DNA from: a virus
Length of the DNA stretch: 39,813 nucleotides
IMG/VR virus record: IMGVR_UViG_3300010149_000048
Span: 1-39,813 of that record
Direction: 5' to 3' (one strand)
How positions within the stretch are numbered: the first letter of the stretch is position 1; the number at the start of each line of letters is the position of its first letter. Positions 15,366 to 24,312 of the stretch are shown here, in pieces. The translations under genes were made by a program, and so were the position numbers. The notes beneath the pieces were generated by a model that was given only the letters and a program-made list of their open reading frames with translations, was not told the DNA's origin and did no database searches.

Positions 15366-16016
15366 CTAAATTTTAAAAATATGGATACTATATGATTTGT
15401 TATGATTTGATCCTGTCACTTGTGCCGATCCGTTCTCTGTTTCTACTACAACACGCAAGACATCATTTGCGGGAGCTGTGATAATACCAACAACTAAACC
15501 GCCAGTTCTATTTGTATAATAGATATCTGATTTCGCACCAAATCCGCCTGCGTTAGAATGCCACCTAACCGCATACCCGCCATTAGTTGAGCGTAAAGGT
15601 ACAGAACATATACATAAATAAGTACCCGCTTGTAGAATATTAATACTCTCTAAAAACCTATAATTTGATTTAACACTATTTGTAGCAGTTGCTTCGTTTG
15701 AACTGACAAACGAAGCATCAACAAACACTTTGTTTCTCGATGTTTGTGTGTCTCTCGACAAAAACAAGTAATCATTTACATCATAGTACCCAGATGAAGA
15801 ATAGGAAGTATTAGTTTTTTGAAATACAGTAAAGACTCCGCTCATTTCGAGCGACCCAGAAAAAGCTGAATTTGTAAACCCTGTTCCTGTGTACTGTAAA
15901 ATTTCATTTAAACTTGGAGATGAAATAGAAACATCACTAAGATTATTTAAAGAAACAGAAATTTCAGAAGAAGCGTTTGGAGATTGTCCCGCTACAGTAA
16001 ATTTATTATGACTCAT
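15366..16016 (-). CDS. Tail fibre-like protein, paralogue A
   Basis: The protein has 216 aa. The first 34 residues (starting MSHNKFTVAGQSPNASSEIS, with LNNLSDVSISSPS) are nearly identical to the next gene upstream, and the coding DNA matches at about 95% over 106 bases. The rest is a beta-rich domain unlike the paralogue, with GYAVRWHSNAGGFGAKSDIY and IITAPANDVLRVVVET, similar in style to C1q/TNF-like or lectin-like fibre tips. A shared N-terminal anchor with a different C-terminal head suggests alternative receptor-binding tips. Confidence 0.68.
   Translation of the reverse strand: MSHNKFTVAGQSPNASSEISVSLNNLSDVSISSPSLNEILQYTGTGFTNSAFSGSLEMSGVFTVFQKTNTSYSSSGYYDVNDYLFLSRDTQTSRNKVFVDASFVSSNEATATNSVKSNYRFLESINILQAGTYLCICSVPLRSTNGGYAVRWHSNAGGFGAKSDIYYTNRTGGLVVGIITAPANDVLRVVVETENGSAQVTGSNHNKSYSIHIFKI
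15911..16016. repeat. 106-bp direct repeat, copy 1
   Basis: The copy covers the first 35 codons of paralogue A. It matches 16553-16658 at 101 of 106 bases by direct comparison; three of the five differences are in third codon positions and two change one codon. It marks a gene duplication and could support recombination that deletes or swaps the intervening tip. Confidence 0.9.
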
Positions 16017-16019
16017 ACT

Positions 16020-16658
16020 TCAGCTCAACTTAACAATCAAAACAAATGTTTGTTCTGATATTGTGTTTCCTTGAGTCGATGCTGTGTTGAGATTGGATAC
16101 AGCTTTTAATTCAAGGTGCAACGCTGTTGAAGCAGACAACTCAAAATAACCGACCAAAGAGGTCGCGGCCCCTTCTTGATATGTGTTAGCATTATCTCCA
16201 ACAACAGCTTGGTAAGTATAATTGTTGTTTGATCCGTCCTCTAAAACAACGGCAGCATAACCAGAACTCAGGTATTTTACATTAAATTGACTAATAATTT
16301 GATAGTTCCCTGCAGGAAGAGTAAACGATTCTATCCAATTTGTAGAAGAATATTTTGTAAGTGATGCTCCTGCGATATTTTCAATCGGAGAAGAATCATA
16401 TATTCTAAGTTTATCTCCGACTCCAATTGATGAAGCTCCTGAATACTGATAATCTGCAGTTTCTCCTTGTCCAATCAACATATAAGAAGCTGATGTTGAA
16501 GGAGCTGCTCCATTTACAAATGAAGATCCGTTGTATTTCAACACTTGGTCAGAACTTGGAGATGAAATAGAAACATCACTAAGATTATTTAAAGCAACTG
16601 AAATTTCAGAAGAAGCATTTGGAGATTGTCCTGCTACTGTAAATTTATTATGACTCAT
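16020..16658 (-). CDS. Tail fibre-like protein, paralogue B
   Basis: The protein has 212 aa from ATG 16658; an upstream start (16697) would add 13 residues inside the previous gene. The N-terminus matches paralogue A almost exactly, then diverges into another beta-rich head (SASYMLIGQGETADYQYSG, FTLPAGNYQIISQFNVKYLS, STALHLELKAVS). Gly is mostly GGA and overall codon use differs from most of the window, which suggests recent import of this head. It is probably a small fibre or tip protein in the adsorption apparatus. Confidence 0.68.
   Translation of the reverse strand: MSHNKFTVAGQSPNASSEISVALNNLSDVSISSPSSDQVLKYNGSSFVNGAAPSTSASYMLIGQGETADYQYSGASSIGVGDKLRIYDSSPIENIAGASLTKYSSTNWIESFTLPAGNYQIISQFNVKYLSSGYAAVVLEDGSNNNYTYQAVVGDNANTYQEGAATSLVGYFELSASTALHLELKAVSNLNTASTQGNTISEQTFVLIVKLS
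16553..16658. repeat. 106-bp direct repeat, copy 2
   Basis: Second copy of the repeat, at the start of paralogue B, 642 bases from the first copy. It encodes the same anchor with Ala instead of Glu at one position. Confidence 0.9.
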
Positions 16659-16659
16659 C

Positions 16660-17316
16660 TTATATAATCTCCCAATTTGAAACACCATCTGAAACAAGAG
16701 TTACAGCTTCATTCTGAAGAGTTAAAGTATAGTCTGTTCCAGCTCCTCCTGCCTCAACTTGATTCGTTCCATCAGGAGAAATAGTAAGAGTATTTCCTGC
16801 AGTCTTTAATTTAATTCTAATTTCTTTTCCTCCATTTCCTTCAGCTATAGCAGGTAAATCAATGGTAATTGCTCCAGAGGATGTATTTGCTGAATAGTGA
16901 TTTTCTACAGCTCCTGGAACAGGAGAATCAGTATTATCTATTGCTGAATATGTAAACCCTCCTCCCCCTCCAGATTGATCTACCCAGCTTAGATTACCGC
17001 TGCCATCAGTCTTTAACACTTGGTTAGCAGACCCATCATCACTAGGTAACACCAACGTGTAAGTAGCTGTTGCTGAATGTGGAGGGCCTTTGATTATGAT
17101 GCCATGCGAGTTTTGCTCGCAATTAAGAACAATCTGACCGCTACCTGTGGTGGCATTGCCTTTGATTGTTACTTTACCTGTTCCGCTCGGTTCAAGCACA
17201 ATATTGTCATTTGATTCTGATTTTAAACTACCGACAAATTCTGACGAATAGATTTTAGTAAATGGAGCAGATGATGTACGTAATGTATCTTCTAGTTGTT
17301 TGCCCTTGACTTTCAT
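16660..17316 (-). CDS. Modular tail fibre-like protein
   Basis: The protein has 218 aa from ATG 17316, which overlaps the previous stop as TAATG. The N-terminal half (MKVKGKQLEDTLRTS, then IVLEPSGTGKVTIKG and VLKTDGSGNLSWVDQ) is a common fibre-shaft module. After a Gly run comes a head with HYSANTSSGAITIDLPA, EIRIKLKTAGNTLTI and VSDGVSNWEII. The end resembles the end of the next gene upstream (NGTDGWEIV), so they share a C-terminal domain. Codon use changes near base 16975, at the shaft-head junction: Gly codons are mixed before and almost all GGA after. It is probably a receptor-binding component. Confidence 0.68.
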   Translation of the reverse strand: MKVKGKQLEDTLRTSSAPFTKIYSSEFVGSLKSESNDNIVLEPSGTGKVTIKGNATTGSGQIVLNCEQNSHGIIIKGPPHSATATYTLVLPSDDGSANQVLKTDGSGNLSWVDQSGGGGGFTYSAIDNTDSPVPGAVENHYSANTSSGAITIDLPAIAEGNGGKEIRIKLKTAGNTLTISPDGTNQVEAGGAGTDYTLTLQNEAVTLVSDGVSNWEII

Positions 17317-18119
17317 TACACAATCTCCCATCCGTCTGTGCCGTTATCCATCAGCGTCTTGACTTCGTTAGCATTTGATAGAGTAATCTGATTATTCAAC
17401 ACGCTGTCAATATACTGACCTGCGGTCGGTTGGATGATAACATTTTGTGTAGAGTCTTTCACCTTTACTCTAATCTCTGCACCCGCGTCTGATGAAGCAG
17501 GTAGAGTAATGATCACGTCATTCACAGCAGTACTAGTGTCTATATAGTAGTGTGTGTTTAACGCCCCAACAAAATCTCCAGACCCTTTGGTGTTGTCGTA
17601 AACCATCTTACGTTGTGTCGGTGTAGCTGATACAGTAACTACAGCATCGTTTTTAGTAATACTCACACCACTGCCAGCTACGAGCGACTTGTTGACAAAC
17701 TTTCCAGATGCGTTTCTAATAAGAAGTTCGCCGTCAAGTGCTGCAGTAATCGTGACATCTGATAAATGATTTAGTGCTGTGACTTCACCACTCCCAGGCA
17801 CAGAGCCATAAGCAGATTTAGGCGAATACCAAACTTCTAAATTTTCACCAGCTTCTAACGGGATTACATTCAACCAAGTGATTGTTTTATCACTCAATGT
17901 GTAGTCCACACCATACTCGGCTAGCATGGTATTAAAGAAAACTTTTAATACATAATCGCCATCATTATCCACAGCAGGAGCAGAAGGTAACACAAAAGTA
18001 AGCACAACTGGATCAGGTACTGTAAAAACAACCTTCTCCCAACTTGCTTCAACAGGTACTGATATTGGATTTTCATATACTTCAACATTATTAATATTTG
18101 GATACACGTCTACTTTCAT
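17316..18119 (-). CDS. Tail fibre-like protein with shared modules
   Basis: The protein has 267 aa from ATG 18119, with AGGAG upstream and an ATGA overlap with the previous gene. The N-terminal third (FVLPSAPAVDNDGDYVLKVF, EYGVDYTLSDKTITWL) is an Ig- or beta-sandwich-like module. The middle LNHLSDVTITAALDGELLIR matches the LNNLSDVSIS module of the two paralogues. The C-terminal head (YYIDTSTAVNDVIITLPASS, ending NGTDGWEIV) matches that of the downstream gene. It shows how these genes are built by exchange of a few modules. A core 10-base part of the repeated motif lies at 17689-17698. Confidence 0.7.
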   Translation of the reverse strand: MKVDVYPNINNVEVYENPISVPVEASWEKVVFTVPDPVVLTFVLPSAPAVDNDGDYVLKVFFNTMLAEYGVDYTLSDKTITWLNVIPLEAGENLEVWYSPKSAYGSVPGSGEVTALNHLSDVTITAALDGELLIRNASGKFVNKSLVAGSGVSITKNDAVVTVSATPTQRKMVYDNTKGSGDFVGALNTHYYIDTSTAVNDVIITLPASSDAGAEIRVKVKDSTQNVIIQPTAGQYIDSVLNNQITLSNANEVKTLMDNGTDGWEIV

Positions 18120-18469
18120 CGCGTAACTTCTCCTTCGATTCGACACCGTCCTTTAATTAACTTATTGACTATACCTTGTGGCGACTTTACTTCTAAGTCA
18201 TACACAGCTACACTCGGAGGTAGATTAGCTGTTTGCTGATAACCAATAGTTAAATTAATAGCACCTTGTCGCTCGTAAATTTGTATTTGATCTGTGTCTG
18301 CACTAGATAACTCTAGTAATACTACGCTAGCACCTGTAGAAGCTCTTATCTGCATTTTCGCCGTATACCCCGTCATATCGATAGGGTTATTCGCATTATT
18401 CTTCCAATATAAAGCAAGTTTATATGTACTGCCTTGCTCAATCGTAATATTATATATACCTGAAATCAT
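18116..18469 (-). CDS. BppU-N-like baseplate or fibre attachment protein
   Basis: The protein has 117 aa. The pattern YNITIEQGSTYKLALYWKN, DMTGYTAKMQIRAS, VVLLELSS and YDLEVKSPQGIVNKLIKGRCRI fits the N-terminal domain of phage upper baseplate proteins (BppU-N type). Proteins of this type link the baseplate to receptor-binding heads. It precedes the fibre genes and overlaps the previous and next genes by four bases each, so it is probably made together with them. Confidence 0.65.
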   Translation of the reverse strand: MISGIYNITIEQGSTYKLALYWKNNANNPIDMTGYTAKMQIRASTGASVVLLELSSADTDQIQIYERQGAINLTIGYQQTANLPPSVAVYDLEVKSPQGIVNKLIKGRCRIEGEVTR

Positions 18470-18732
18470 TGTTGTTTACCTTTGACGCACTTGTTTAGAG
18501 CTTCCATAAGCTTTTGCTCTTTACTCATGCGACTAAGAAACCAATCTTTTGTCACAACATAAGAGCCGTCTTCATTTTGTTTAATGTTAGACTTGTCAAC
18601 AACTATTACACTACGTCTGTCGCTCTGATTCTGCGGCTTCTTGCAACAAAGACTGCAAGCGGTCATCATGATCATTAAAAGCGACAGCGATATCAATATC
18701 ATTTTCTGCATTATACAGTGTATTAATTTCAT
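18466..18732 (-). CDS. Lipoprotein, probable outer-membrane spanin (Rz1-like)
   Basis: The protein has 88 aa. An N-terminal signal (IMQKMILISLSLLMIMMTAC) ends in a lipobox MTAC with the lipidated Cys at about residue 26. The mature part is polar with KKPQNQSDRR and a helical end. Its reading frame overlaps the membrane protein gene upstream by 122 bases in another frame, as in many Rz/Rz1 pairs. AGGA precedes ATG 18732. It probably joins the inner-membrane partner to disrupt the outer membrane at lysis. It is longer than the classical lambda Rz1 and not Pro-rich, so the spanin call rests on lipobox and gene overlap. It carries the 13-base motif at 18591-18603. Confidence 0.62.
   Translation of the reverse strand: MKLIHCIMQKMILISLSLLMIMMTACSLCCKKPQNQSDRRSVIVVDKSNIKQNEDGSYVVTKDWFLSRMSKEQKLMEALNKCVKGKQQ
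18591..18603 (-). repeat. 13-base motif inside the lipoprotein gene
   Basis: GTTGTTGACAAGT on the minus strand, with ATA before and C after, as at other sites. It encodes VVDKS in the lipoprotein. TTGACA is present, but no good -10 box follows. Confidence 0.55.
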
Positions 18733-18844
18733 TTTCTAATCCTTTAGACGATTCATCTTTTGATGTGCCGTCTAGTCTATCAGAAAATGTATTTAAAATC
18801 ACAGGTACTATCATAGATAATACACCTAAAATTAGCTCTATCAT
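18611..18844 (-). CDS. Small membrane protein, possible inner-membrane spanin
   Basis: The protein has 77 aa with an N-terminal transmembrane helix (IELILGVLSMIVPVILNTF) and an acidic helical domain (NEINTLYNAENDIDIAVAF, then LQSLLQEAAESE), the shape of a short i-spanin. The start overlaps the holin stop as ATGA and the gene overlaps the lipoprotein gene in a different frame. A second holin or antiholin is the main alternative. Confidence 0.5.
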   Translation of the reverse strand: MIELILGVLSMIVPVILNTFSDRLDGTSKDESSKGLENEINTLYNAENDIDIAVAFNDHDDRLQSLLQEAAESERQT

Positions 18845-19206
18845 ACAATAGTCTTTTGGCCTGTCACACCAACGTCTTTGAGTTTAGCTAACTCATCGTC
18901 AATAAGTGCATCTAGCTCATCAGTAGCTAACTTCGGATACATTTTTTTAATACGATCATGAAGCCAGATTGCTTTTTCAGCACCTGCAACATTACGTTTT
19001 TCGATCTTAGCTTTACGAGCTGCCCACTCTTCTGCACCAGCGATACCTGATCGCACTGCAGATCGGATCAAATCTTTTTGTTCTTTTTCTAACTGAACGC
19101 CCATCTTCTTAGTCAACAGTGTAACTGCGTAACTAGAAAGGGCTGTTAGCAAAGCACCAACAATCGGCAAAAGCATCTCTAAGAATTGTTTTAAAATGTC
19201 TTCCAT
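18841..19206 (-). CDS. Holin, LL-H-type (superfamily 6)
   Basis: The protein has 121 aa. An N-terminal amphipathic and hydrophobic segment (FLEMLLPIVGALLTALSSYAV) is followed by the charged helical pattern EKEQKDLIRSAVRSGIAGAE, WAARKAKIEKR and WLHDRIKKMYPKLATDELDA. This matches the LL-H holin family, whose members have one membrane helix and a long helical tail. It would time lysis by permeabilising the inner membrane. It begins the lysis cassette, directly after the 1696-aa structural gene, with AGAGAG upstream. No endolysin gene is recognisable beside it. Confidence 0.75.
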   Translation of the reverse strand: MEDILKQFLEMLLPIVGALLTALSSYAVTLLTKKMGVQLEKEQKDLIRSAVRSGIAGAEEWAARKAKIEKRNVAGAEKAIWLHDRIKKMYPKLATDELDALIDDELAKLKDVGVTGQKTIV

Positions 19207-19216
19207 GATTACTCTC

Positions 19217-22200
19217 TTACTTACTAGATAGAATTGAGTGTGTTTTAATAGGATTAGAGTCTACAGTCTGTCCATAATGATGCTCATCTGTACTAGTAGA
19301 GTTAATACGTTCAGAAGGTCGATTAACCTCTAAAGTCGCAGTCAAGTGACACCCAGCTACAGGGGCTATATGTGTTGTATCAATCTCATCATTAGTGTCA
19401 TACATCTTAGCTCCGTAGTGTCCTGTGTACAGTACAAAGATGATTTCATGATCTCCAGGCAAGGTCATCTCTGCACTAGTCGGAATCATTTGCTGTAGTG
19501 TCACTCCTGAACCATTATCTATATTATAGTCACTAGGAGTGGCATGCATAAGATCAAGCTCTTTAATTAAATCAATCTCAATACCGCTATTGGCTTCTAA
19601 GTTTTCATTAGCATTCATCGGATTAGCAGAAGGGTTTAAAACTTGTGCATACGTATAATCAAATGGGTCTGCCGCATATGTATCACCAACAGCGTTTCTT
19701 TGATTTGCTAAATAAGTTAAATTAGGCACTCTATTAGAAGTAAAAGGTGAGTCAAAATCAGAATCAGTCGGTAATGAGTTACTAGACGTATTTATACTCA
19801 TAGCACCACCAATAGTATCTGAAACCATTGGTTTTAGGTGACCTAGACTGTTAAGATTTGGATTTGTAGTAGAGATACCCTTGTTCATACTTGCCAAATG
19901 TAGAAATGGTTTAGAATGGATAGAAGTTAGATCAGGTAACTGCACAGGCGTAATACTAGCGTCCTCTGCTTTATTTCTGTTATGACCAATGAAAACTTCT
20001 GTAATTGATTTTGGTGCAGTTGATTGGCTGATAGTACCACCACCGCCCACACTACCATTCGGTCTACTATGCAAAACTCTGAATGAACAGTTTGTCAACA
20101 ACTTTATCTGAAGACCCATGTTCTTTAGAGCATTAAATGTTTTTCTAAGTTGGTCGGTAGAATCAGTCTTATCAATATACACATCAAATGAATCGCGATA
20201 CACATCTACATTAGTGTGATTGTTATGTACTAAACCACCGTCTTTTAGTACTGCCCCTACGCCAAGTGTGAGAGGAGACATAAAACCTGTACGTTCATAA
20301 ACTTGCGATAAAGCAGTACCTGTGTCGCCGACATATAAAGTATCAGTTGGAATATCTGGACCAATAGCTGGTACAACCACACCTTTGTTTTCACCTGAAG
20401 TAGTATAACCAATTTCAGATAGATTAAAACCACTATATTCAGAAGGTAAAGTAGAACTATCTAATGCATTAGCAAACGATGTTCTTACTAGGTCTACAAT
20501 TCCTGCTACAGTAGTAGTTCTAATTGCAGAACGCATAACAGGCACTGTCCATTCCTTAAAATCTCTCTGTAGTTCATTTGGTAAGTCTGTTACTTCTGGG
20601 CTATTAAGACCCCGCTCAGCCAACCAAAAAACATCTTGTTCAGAGTAAGGAAAGTTCGTATCTTCTTTAGAATCTAATCCCCAATCAGAGTAGTCAGAAT
20701 ATGATTCAATGATCTTATTGTAACCAACCTGTGGTTTATATAAATCACTATTGTCTGATTGACCGCCTGTTACCGTATCTGGTGCTTGTTTATAATAAAA
20801 CCTAGAGGCAGGTAAAAACACAGGAGTAGGCTCATTTTTGTCTTGTGCAAGACCCGCCCTACTATTTGGTACGTATGGGAAAGTCAACGCATTTTGATTA
20901 ATAACTATATTAGCTGAAGCAATATTTTGGATAGTAAAAGAGGTGTCTTGTGCTTGATCCCCATTACCGATATCCGTAGCATGTACTGGATAGACAATAG
21001 TAGACTTTGGGATGGGGTAGTTCTCGTTAATATTTGAACTAATTACTGTCGTATCGACCGAACCAAAATCAGAATCTGTAGAAATACTATCTGCATGAAT
21101 AAAATCTTTTTCAGTATTTATACCTAAATTACTACCTGTTTGTGTGTAATAATCTAAGAACGGTACAATAGCAGGAGCAATTAAAGACCTACGACCCCAT
21201 TTAGGATAGTATGTGTATTTTTTTGGGAAGTTTAATGTATCGTTTGCATTAGCCGCGTCTTTATAACGCATCTCATTTTGTGTTGGGTGATACCAATGTA
21301 CAAACGGTTGTTTTTCATGCCCAAACGGTAGATCCATTGGATCTACATTATCACTAGGCATATCTCTAGTTGTTCTAACTCCCACCCCATTGTAAAAAGC
21401 ATCTTGAGTATATGGAGAGTCAGTTTGCAATAAAGGTTGACCGCTAGAATTAATAAGTTTTTGCGTATCACCAAGTCCATGACTCACAGCTAACAACGCC
21501 TCGATTCCATCAGCTAGCACTAAACTATTCTCTAAGATAGAGTGCTGATGTTTTGGCATTGTCATCCAATGTGTAAGACTCAGAGGCTCGATACGAACAA
21601 ACAAGTTTAAACTATCTACAAGTAGATTCTTTGGTATACCTCTCGCATCAGTACCGTTCGGATAGAAGTCACCAATGTGATAGCGTAAACGCATAGCTGT
21701 ACATCTATTTGCCCAAGTATCCATCGGTACATTTAAAGTGCCGCCTTGAGTAGATCTAGTCCAGGCAGCTTCACTAAAACTGAACCGACCCCAAGGCCCA
21801 TAGTAGTTACCTAGTGCATTTTGGTTAGTATCGAGATTCGGTGTAATGTTAGTGTTTCTTTGTACATAAGAAGCTACACCACTGTTTTGTGGTTGATAGC
21901 GTTCTAAAAGATCTCTAGCATTATAATTAGATTTATTGCCAACTGACGTAAAAAGACCATAAGTAGTATTGTTTGGCATAAACATATTTGCTTGAAAAGC
22001 AGGTATATTCCCCCCCACCTCTCTACCTAATGCACTATATGTATCTCTGTAAGTGTTATAGACCTCATTATCGTTAGCATCAGTAAACGGCAATAAATAA
22101 GGCACGTTAAGAGATGAATACTGTATCTGACTTACTGAAACTGAACTATCTGTGCCTAGTATATCTGAGTATGATGCATTATAATTTACACTTAAATCTT

Positions 22201-24307
22201 GACCCAGTGGTCTAGGAGATATAGTAAACATATCCATACTTTTATGAGCTACAGTTTTAATCGCAAGCTTACGGAAGTTAATTGCATCACGAACTGCTTT
22301 GGCTTGACCTACACCTTCGTTCCACTGACGAATCGACAAATCAGTACCAGTGCTTGATTGAAGATTACTACCTTCTTTTTTATAGAAGCTCCACCCTAAG
22401 TCTTCGTCATTAATGGACACACTATGAGAAGATCTTGTACCTTTTGATCTTAATTCATAACTTGGTGTAGTAGAATTTAAGATGTCTATCATCTTAACTG
22501 CACCATCACCGTACCCAGATTGAGTCTCTATATTAGTACTACCCGCTGAGGTGTATGTATAGTACGAATCTACACGATTACCTTCTGCGTCTTGACCAAG
22601 ACTATAACCAATGCCCAATGACCCTAATAAAGCTTGGTCAATAAAACTAATGTGATCTTTTAGTGAGCTAAATACTAAAGGATTATTGGTAGTATTTGAT
22701 AGTAGAAAACCACCTTTGAACCCAAAAAGAGTTCTACTTTGCATATTATCTAAAGATAGCTCTGCATGTGTTTGAAACAATTTAGGTGGAGATAAGAAAC
22801 TACCTGGAGTCATTTTATCTGAATAACCCGCTACCGTTTTATTGAAGTTGTACGTGTTTGATAAAAATGCGTGTTCTTTTGGGGTACTAGTTAAGTCTGT
22901 AAAAGCACCTGGATAAAATGTGCTTGATAAAAATTCAGTAGGCGAACTAGCATCAGTAGTTTTAGATTCACTATGGAACAGGCTTAATATTTGTACATCA
23001 TTAAAACCGCTTTGGGTATCTAATGTAGAGAGCATACAACTCTTTAAGAACGCCCAAAGTAAGTTCTGTATCTGTGCTTCTTGTGCAGAGAAAAAGTGCA
23101 ACGGAGTAATACCCACATTATAGAACGGAGATACCTGTGTGCCAATATTAGCATCACTAAACACAGTACCTGAAGAGTCATTGTTCTTCCACAACTGTGT
23201 TTGTAAATAACCATCATTTAAACTAGCATTTTTGTCCAAACTATCTACAAGTGCTTTATATTCTACTTGCTCTGAACTGCTTAACTGCTCAAAGATATGT
23301 TGTAGTTTTAGAGAAGTAAAATTACTATCACCATCAATACTTTCATAGTATTCAGCTATACGAACACACCATCTTAGCTGATTTCTATGTGTTGTTTCAT
23401 AACCGAGTAGAGAGCTTTGGATGTCATCGTCTTCTTCAGAAGAGATATCTTCTTCAAAAACCTGTACGTATACTAATAGTTTTGAATGATTCGCCAAACC
23501 TAGTGGTTCAGATGTTGCTCTATCTTGTTTAGCGTCATAACCCGCTCTATACGCAGTAAGTGTATTAGCAGGTACAATTACATAAGTATTGCCGACTGCA
23601 AGCGGACTAGGTAGTGCCGCAAAAGTCAAGTCATCGCCAGATGCAGTTAAGATCGTTCTCTCAACACCTGTATTAGCACCTGATGTAAATATAACTCTAC
23701 AAGCTCCCTCAACAAAACGAGCTTGGAACGCAGAAGTAGCGTAAGCTGTACTAGTGTCTACGATAGAGTTGATTGTATTATAGCTCGGAGTAACAGTTAA
23801 AGAATTGTCAAAACCCGTCAGCTTTAGATTAGTGTTGAAATCTTTTGTGTTATCTTCAAAAGTAGTATTAGCCGATGAAGCAGTTACTTTACCTTTGAGC
23901 AAGTAATTAGCGTATGAATGATCTTGTGCTTCACTAATATTTGCGTCAGCTACTTTAAAATAATCGAAAATAATTTTACTATCTAAAGCATTATTCTTAT
24001 ACGTATTCGTATCAATAACACCTTTATGTGTATCCAATCTACCTAATGTAAAAGATAAATTATCTGTATTACGTGGTGAGTTTGGAACAGCATCTACAGA
24101 CGTAATAGCCCATTCGGTATAATCTAATTGGGGTGGACCAAAGCCCATCTTTTCAATAAGACTAGATCTGCTTTGTGAGATAAGAGCTTCACTAAGATCA
24201 TTTAGATCTACGTCTAGGATAGGCTTACCCTGTTGGAATTTTACTTTGTTATAATGTTTTTTATCATCAAACTGATGACTTGGGTCTGATACAGAATAAC
24301 TCGACAT
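19217..24307 (-). CDS. Very large baseplate or tail-spike structural protein
   Basis: The protein has 1696 aa. The N-terminus (HYNKVKFQQGKPILDVDLND) carries a signature FQQG-x2-LD-x-DLN seen in several baseplate-associated proteins (DUF6519-like). The remainder is rich in Asn, Ser, Thr and aromatic residues with no coiled coil, and reads as many beta domains with loops, for example NYPIPKSTIVYPVHATDIGN and LPGDHEIIFVLYTGHYGAKM. No enzymatic motif was recognised. The position after gpI and a small baseplate protein and before the lysis and fibre genes suggests a distal tail structure. AGGAG precedes ATG 24307. The size is unusual, but the frame is uninterrupted. Confidence 0.72.
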   Translation of the reverse strand: MSSYSVSDPSHQFDDKKHYNKVKFQQGKPILDVDLNDLSEALISQSRSSLIEKMGFGPPQLDYTEWAITSVDAVPNSPRNTDNLSFTLGRLDTHKGVIDTNTYKNNALDSKIIFDYFKVADANISEAQDHSYANYLLKGKVTASSANTTFEDNTKDFNTNLKLTGFDNSLTVTPSYNTINSIVDTSTAYATSAFQARFVEGACRVIFTSGANTGVERTILTASGDDLTFAALPSPLAVGNTYVIVPANTLTAYRAGYDAKQDRATSEPLGLANHSKLLVYVQVFEEDISSEEDDDIQSSLLGYETTHRNQLRWCVRIAEYYESIDGDSNFTSLKLQHIFEQLSSSEQVEYKALVDSLDKNASLNDGYLQTQLWKNNDSSGTVFSDANIGTQVSPFYNVGITPLHFFSAQEAQIQNLLWAFLKSCMLSTLDTQSGFNDVQILSLFHSESKTTDASSPTEFLSSTFYPGAFTDLTSTPKEHAFLSNTYNFNKTVAGYSDKMTPGSFLSPPKLFQTHAELSLDNMQSRTLFGFKGGFLLSNTTNNPLVFSSLKDHISFIDQALLGSLGIGYSLGQDAEGNRVDSYYTYTSAGSTNIETQSGYGDGAVKMIDILNSTTPSYELRSKGTRSSHSVSINDEDLGWSFYKKEGSNLQSSTGTDLSIRQWNEGVGQAKAVRDAINFRKLAIKTVAHKSMDMFTISPRPLGQDLSVNYNASYSDILGTDSSVSVSQIQYSSLNVPYLLPFTDANDNEVYNTYRDTYSALGREVGGNIPAFQANMFMPNNTTYGLFTSVGNKSNYNARDLLERYQPQNSGVASYVQRNTNITPNLDTNQNALGNYYGPWGRFSFSEAAWTRSTQGGTLNVPMDTWANRCTAMRLRYHIGDFYPNGTDARGIPKNLLVDSLNLFVRIEPLSLTHWMTMPKHQHSILENSLVLADGIEALLAVSHGLGDTQKLINSSGQPLLQTDSPYTQDAFYNGVGVRTTRDMPSDNVDPMDLPFGHEKQPFVHWYHPTQNEMRYKDAANANDTLNFPKKYTYYPKWGRRSLIAPAIVPFLDYYTQTGSNLGINTEKDFIHADSISTDSDFGSVDTTVISSNINENYPIPKSTIVYPVHATDIGNGDQAQDTSFTIQNIASANIVINQNALTFPYVPNSRAGLAQDKNEPTPVFLPASRFYYKQAPDTVTGGQSDNSDLYKPQVGYNKIIESYSDYSDWGLDSKEDTNFPYSEQDVFWLAERGLNSPEVTDLPNELQRDFKEWTVPVMRSAIRTTTVAGIVDLVRTSFANALDSSTLPSEYSGFNLSEIGYTTSGENKGVVVPAIGPDIPTDTLYVGDTGTALSQVYERTGFMSPLTLGVGAVLKDGGLVHNNHTNVDVYRDSFDVYIDKTDSTDQLRKTFNALKNMGLQIKLLTNCSFRVLHSRPNGSVGGGGTISQSTAPKSITEVFIGHNRNKAEDASITPVQLPDLTSIHSKPFLHLASMNKGISTTNPNLNSLGHLKPMVSDTIGGAMSINTSSNSLPTDSDFDSPFTSNRVPNLTYLANQRNAVGDTYAADPFDYTYAQVLNPSANPMNANENLEANSGIEIDLIKELDLMHATPSDYNIDNGSGVTLQQMIPTSAEMTLPGDHEIIFVLYTGHYGAKMYDTNDEIDTTHIAPVAGCHLTATLEVNRPSERINSTSTDEHHYGQTVDSNPIKTHSILSSK

Positions 24308-24312
24308 ATTTC

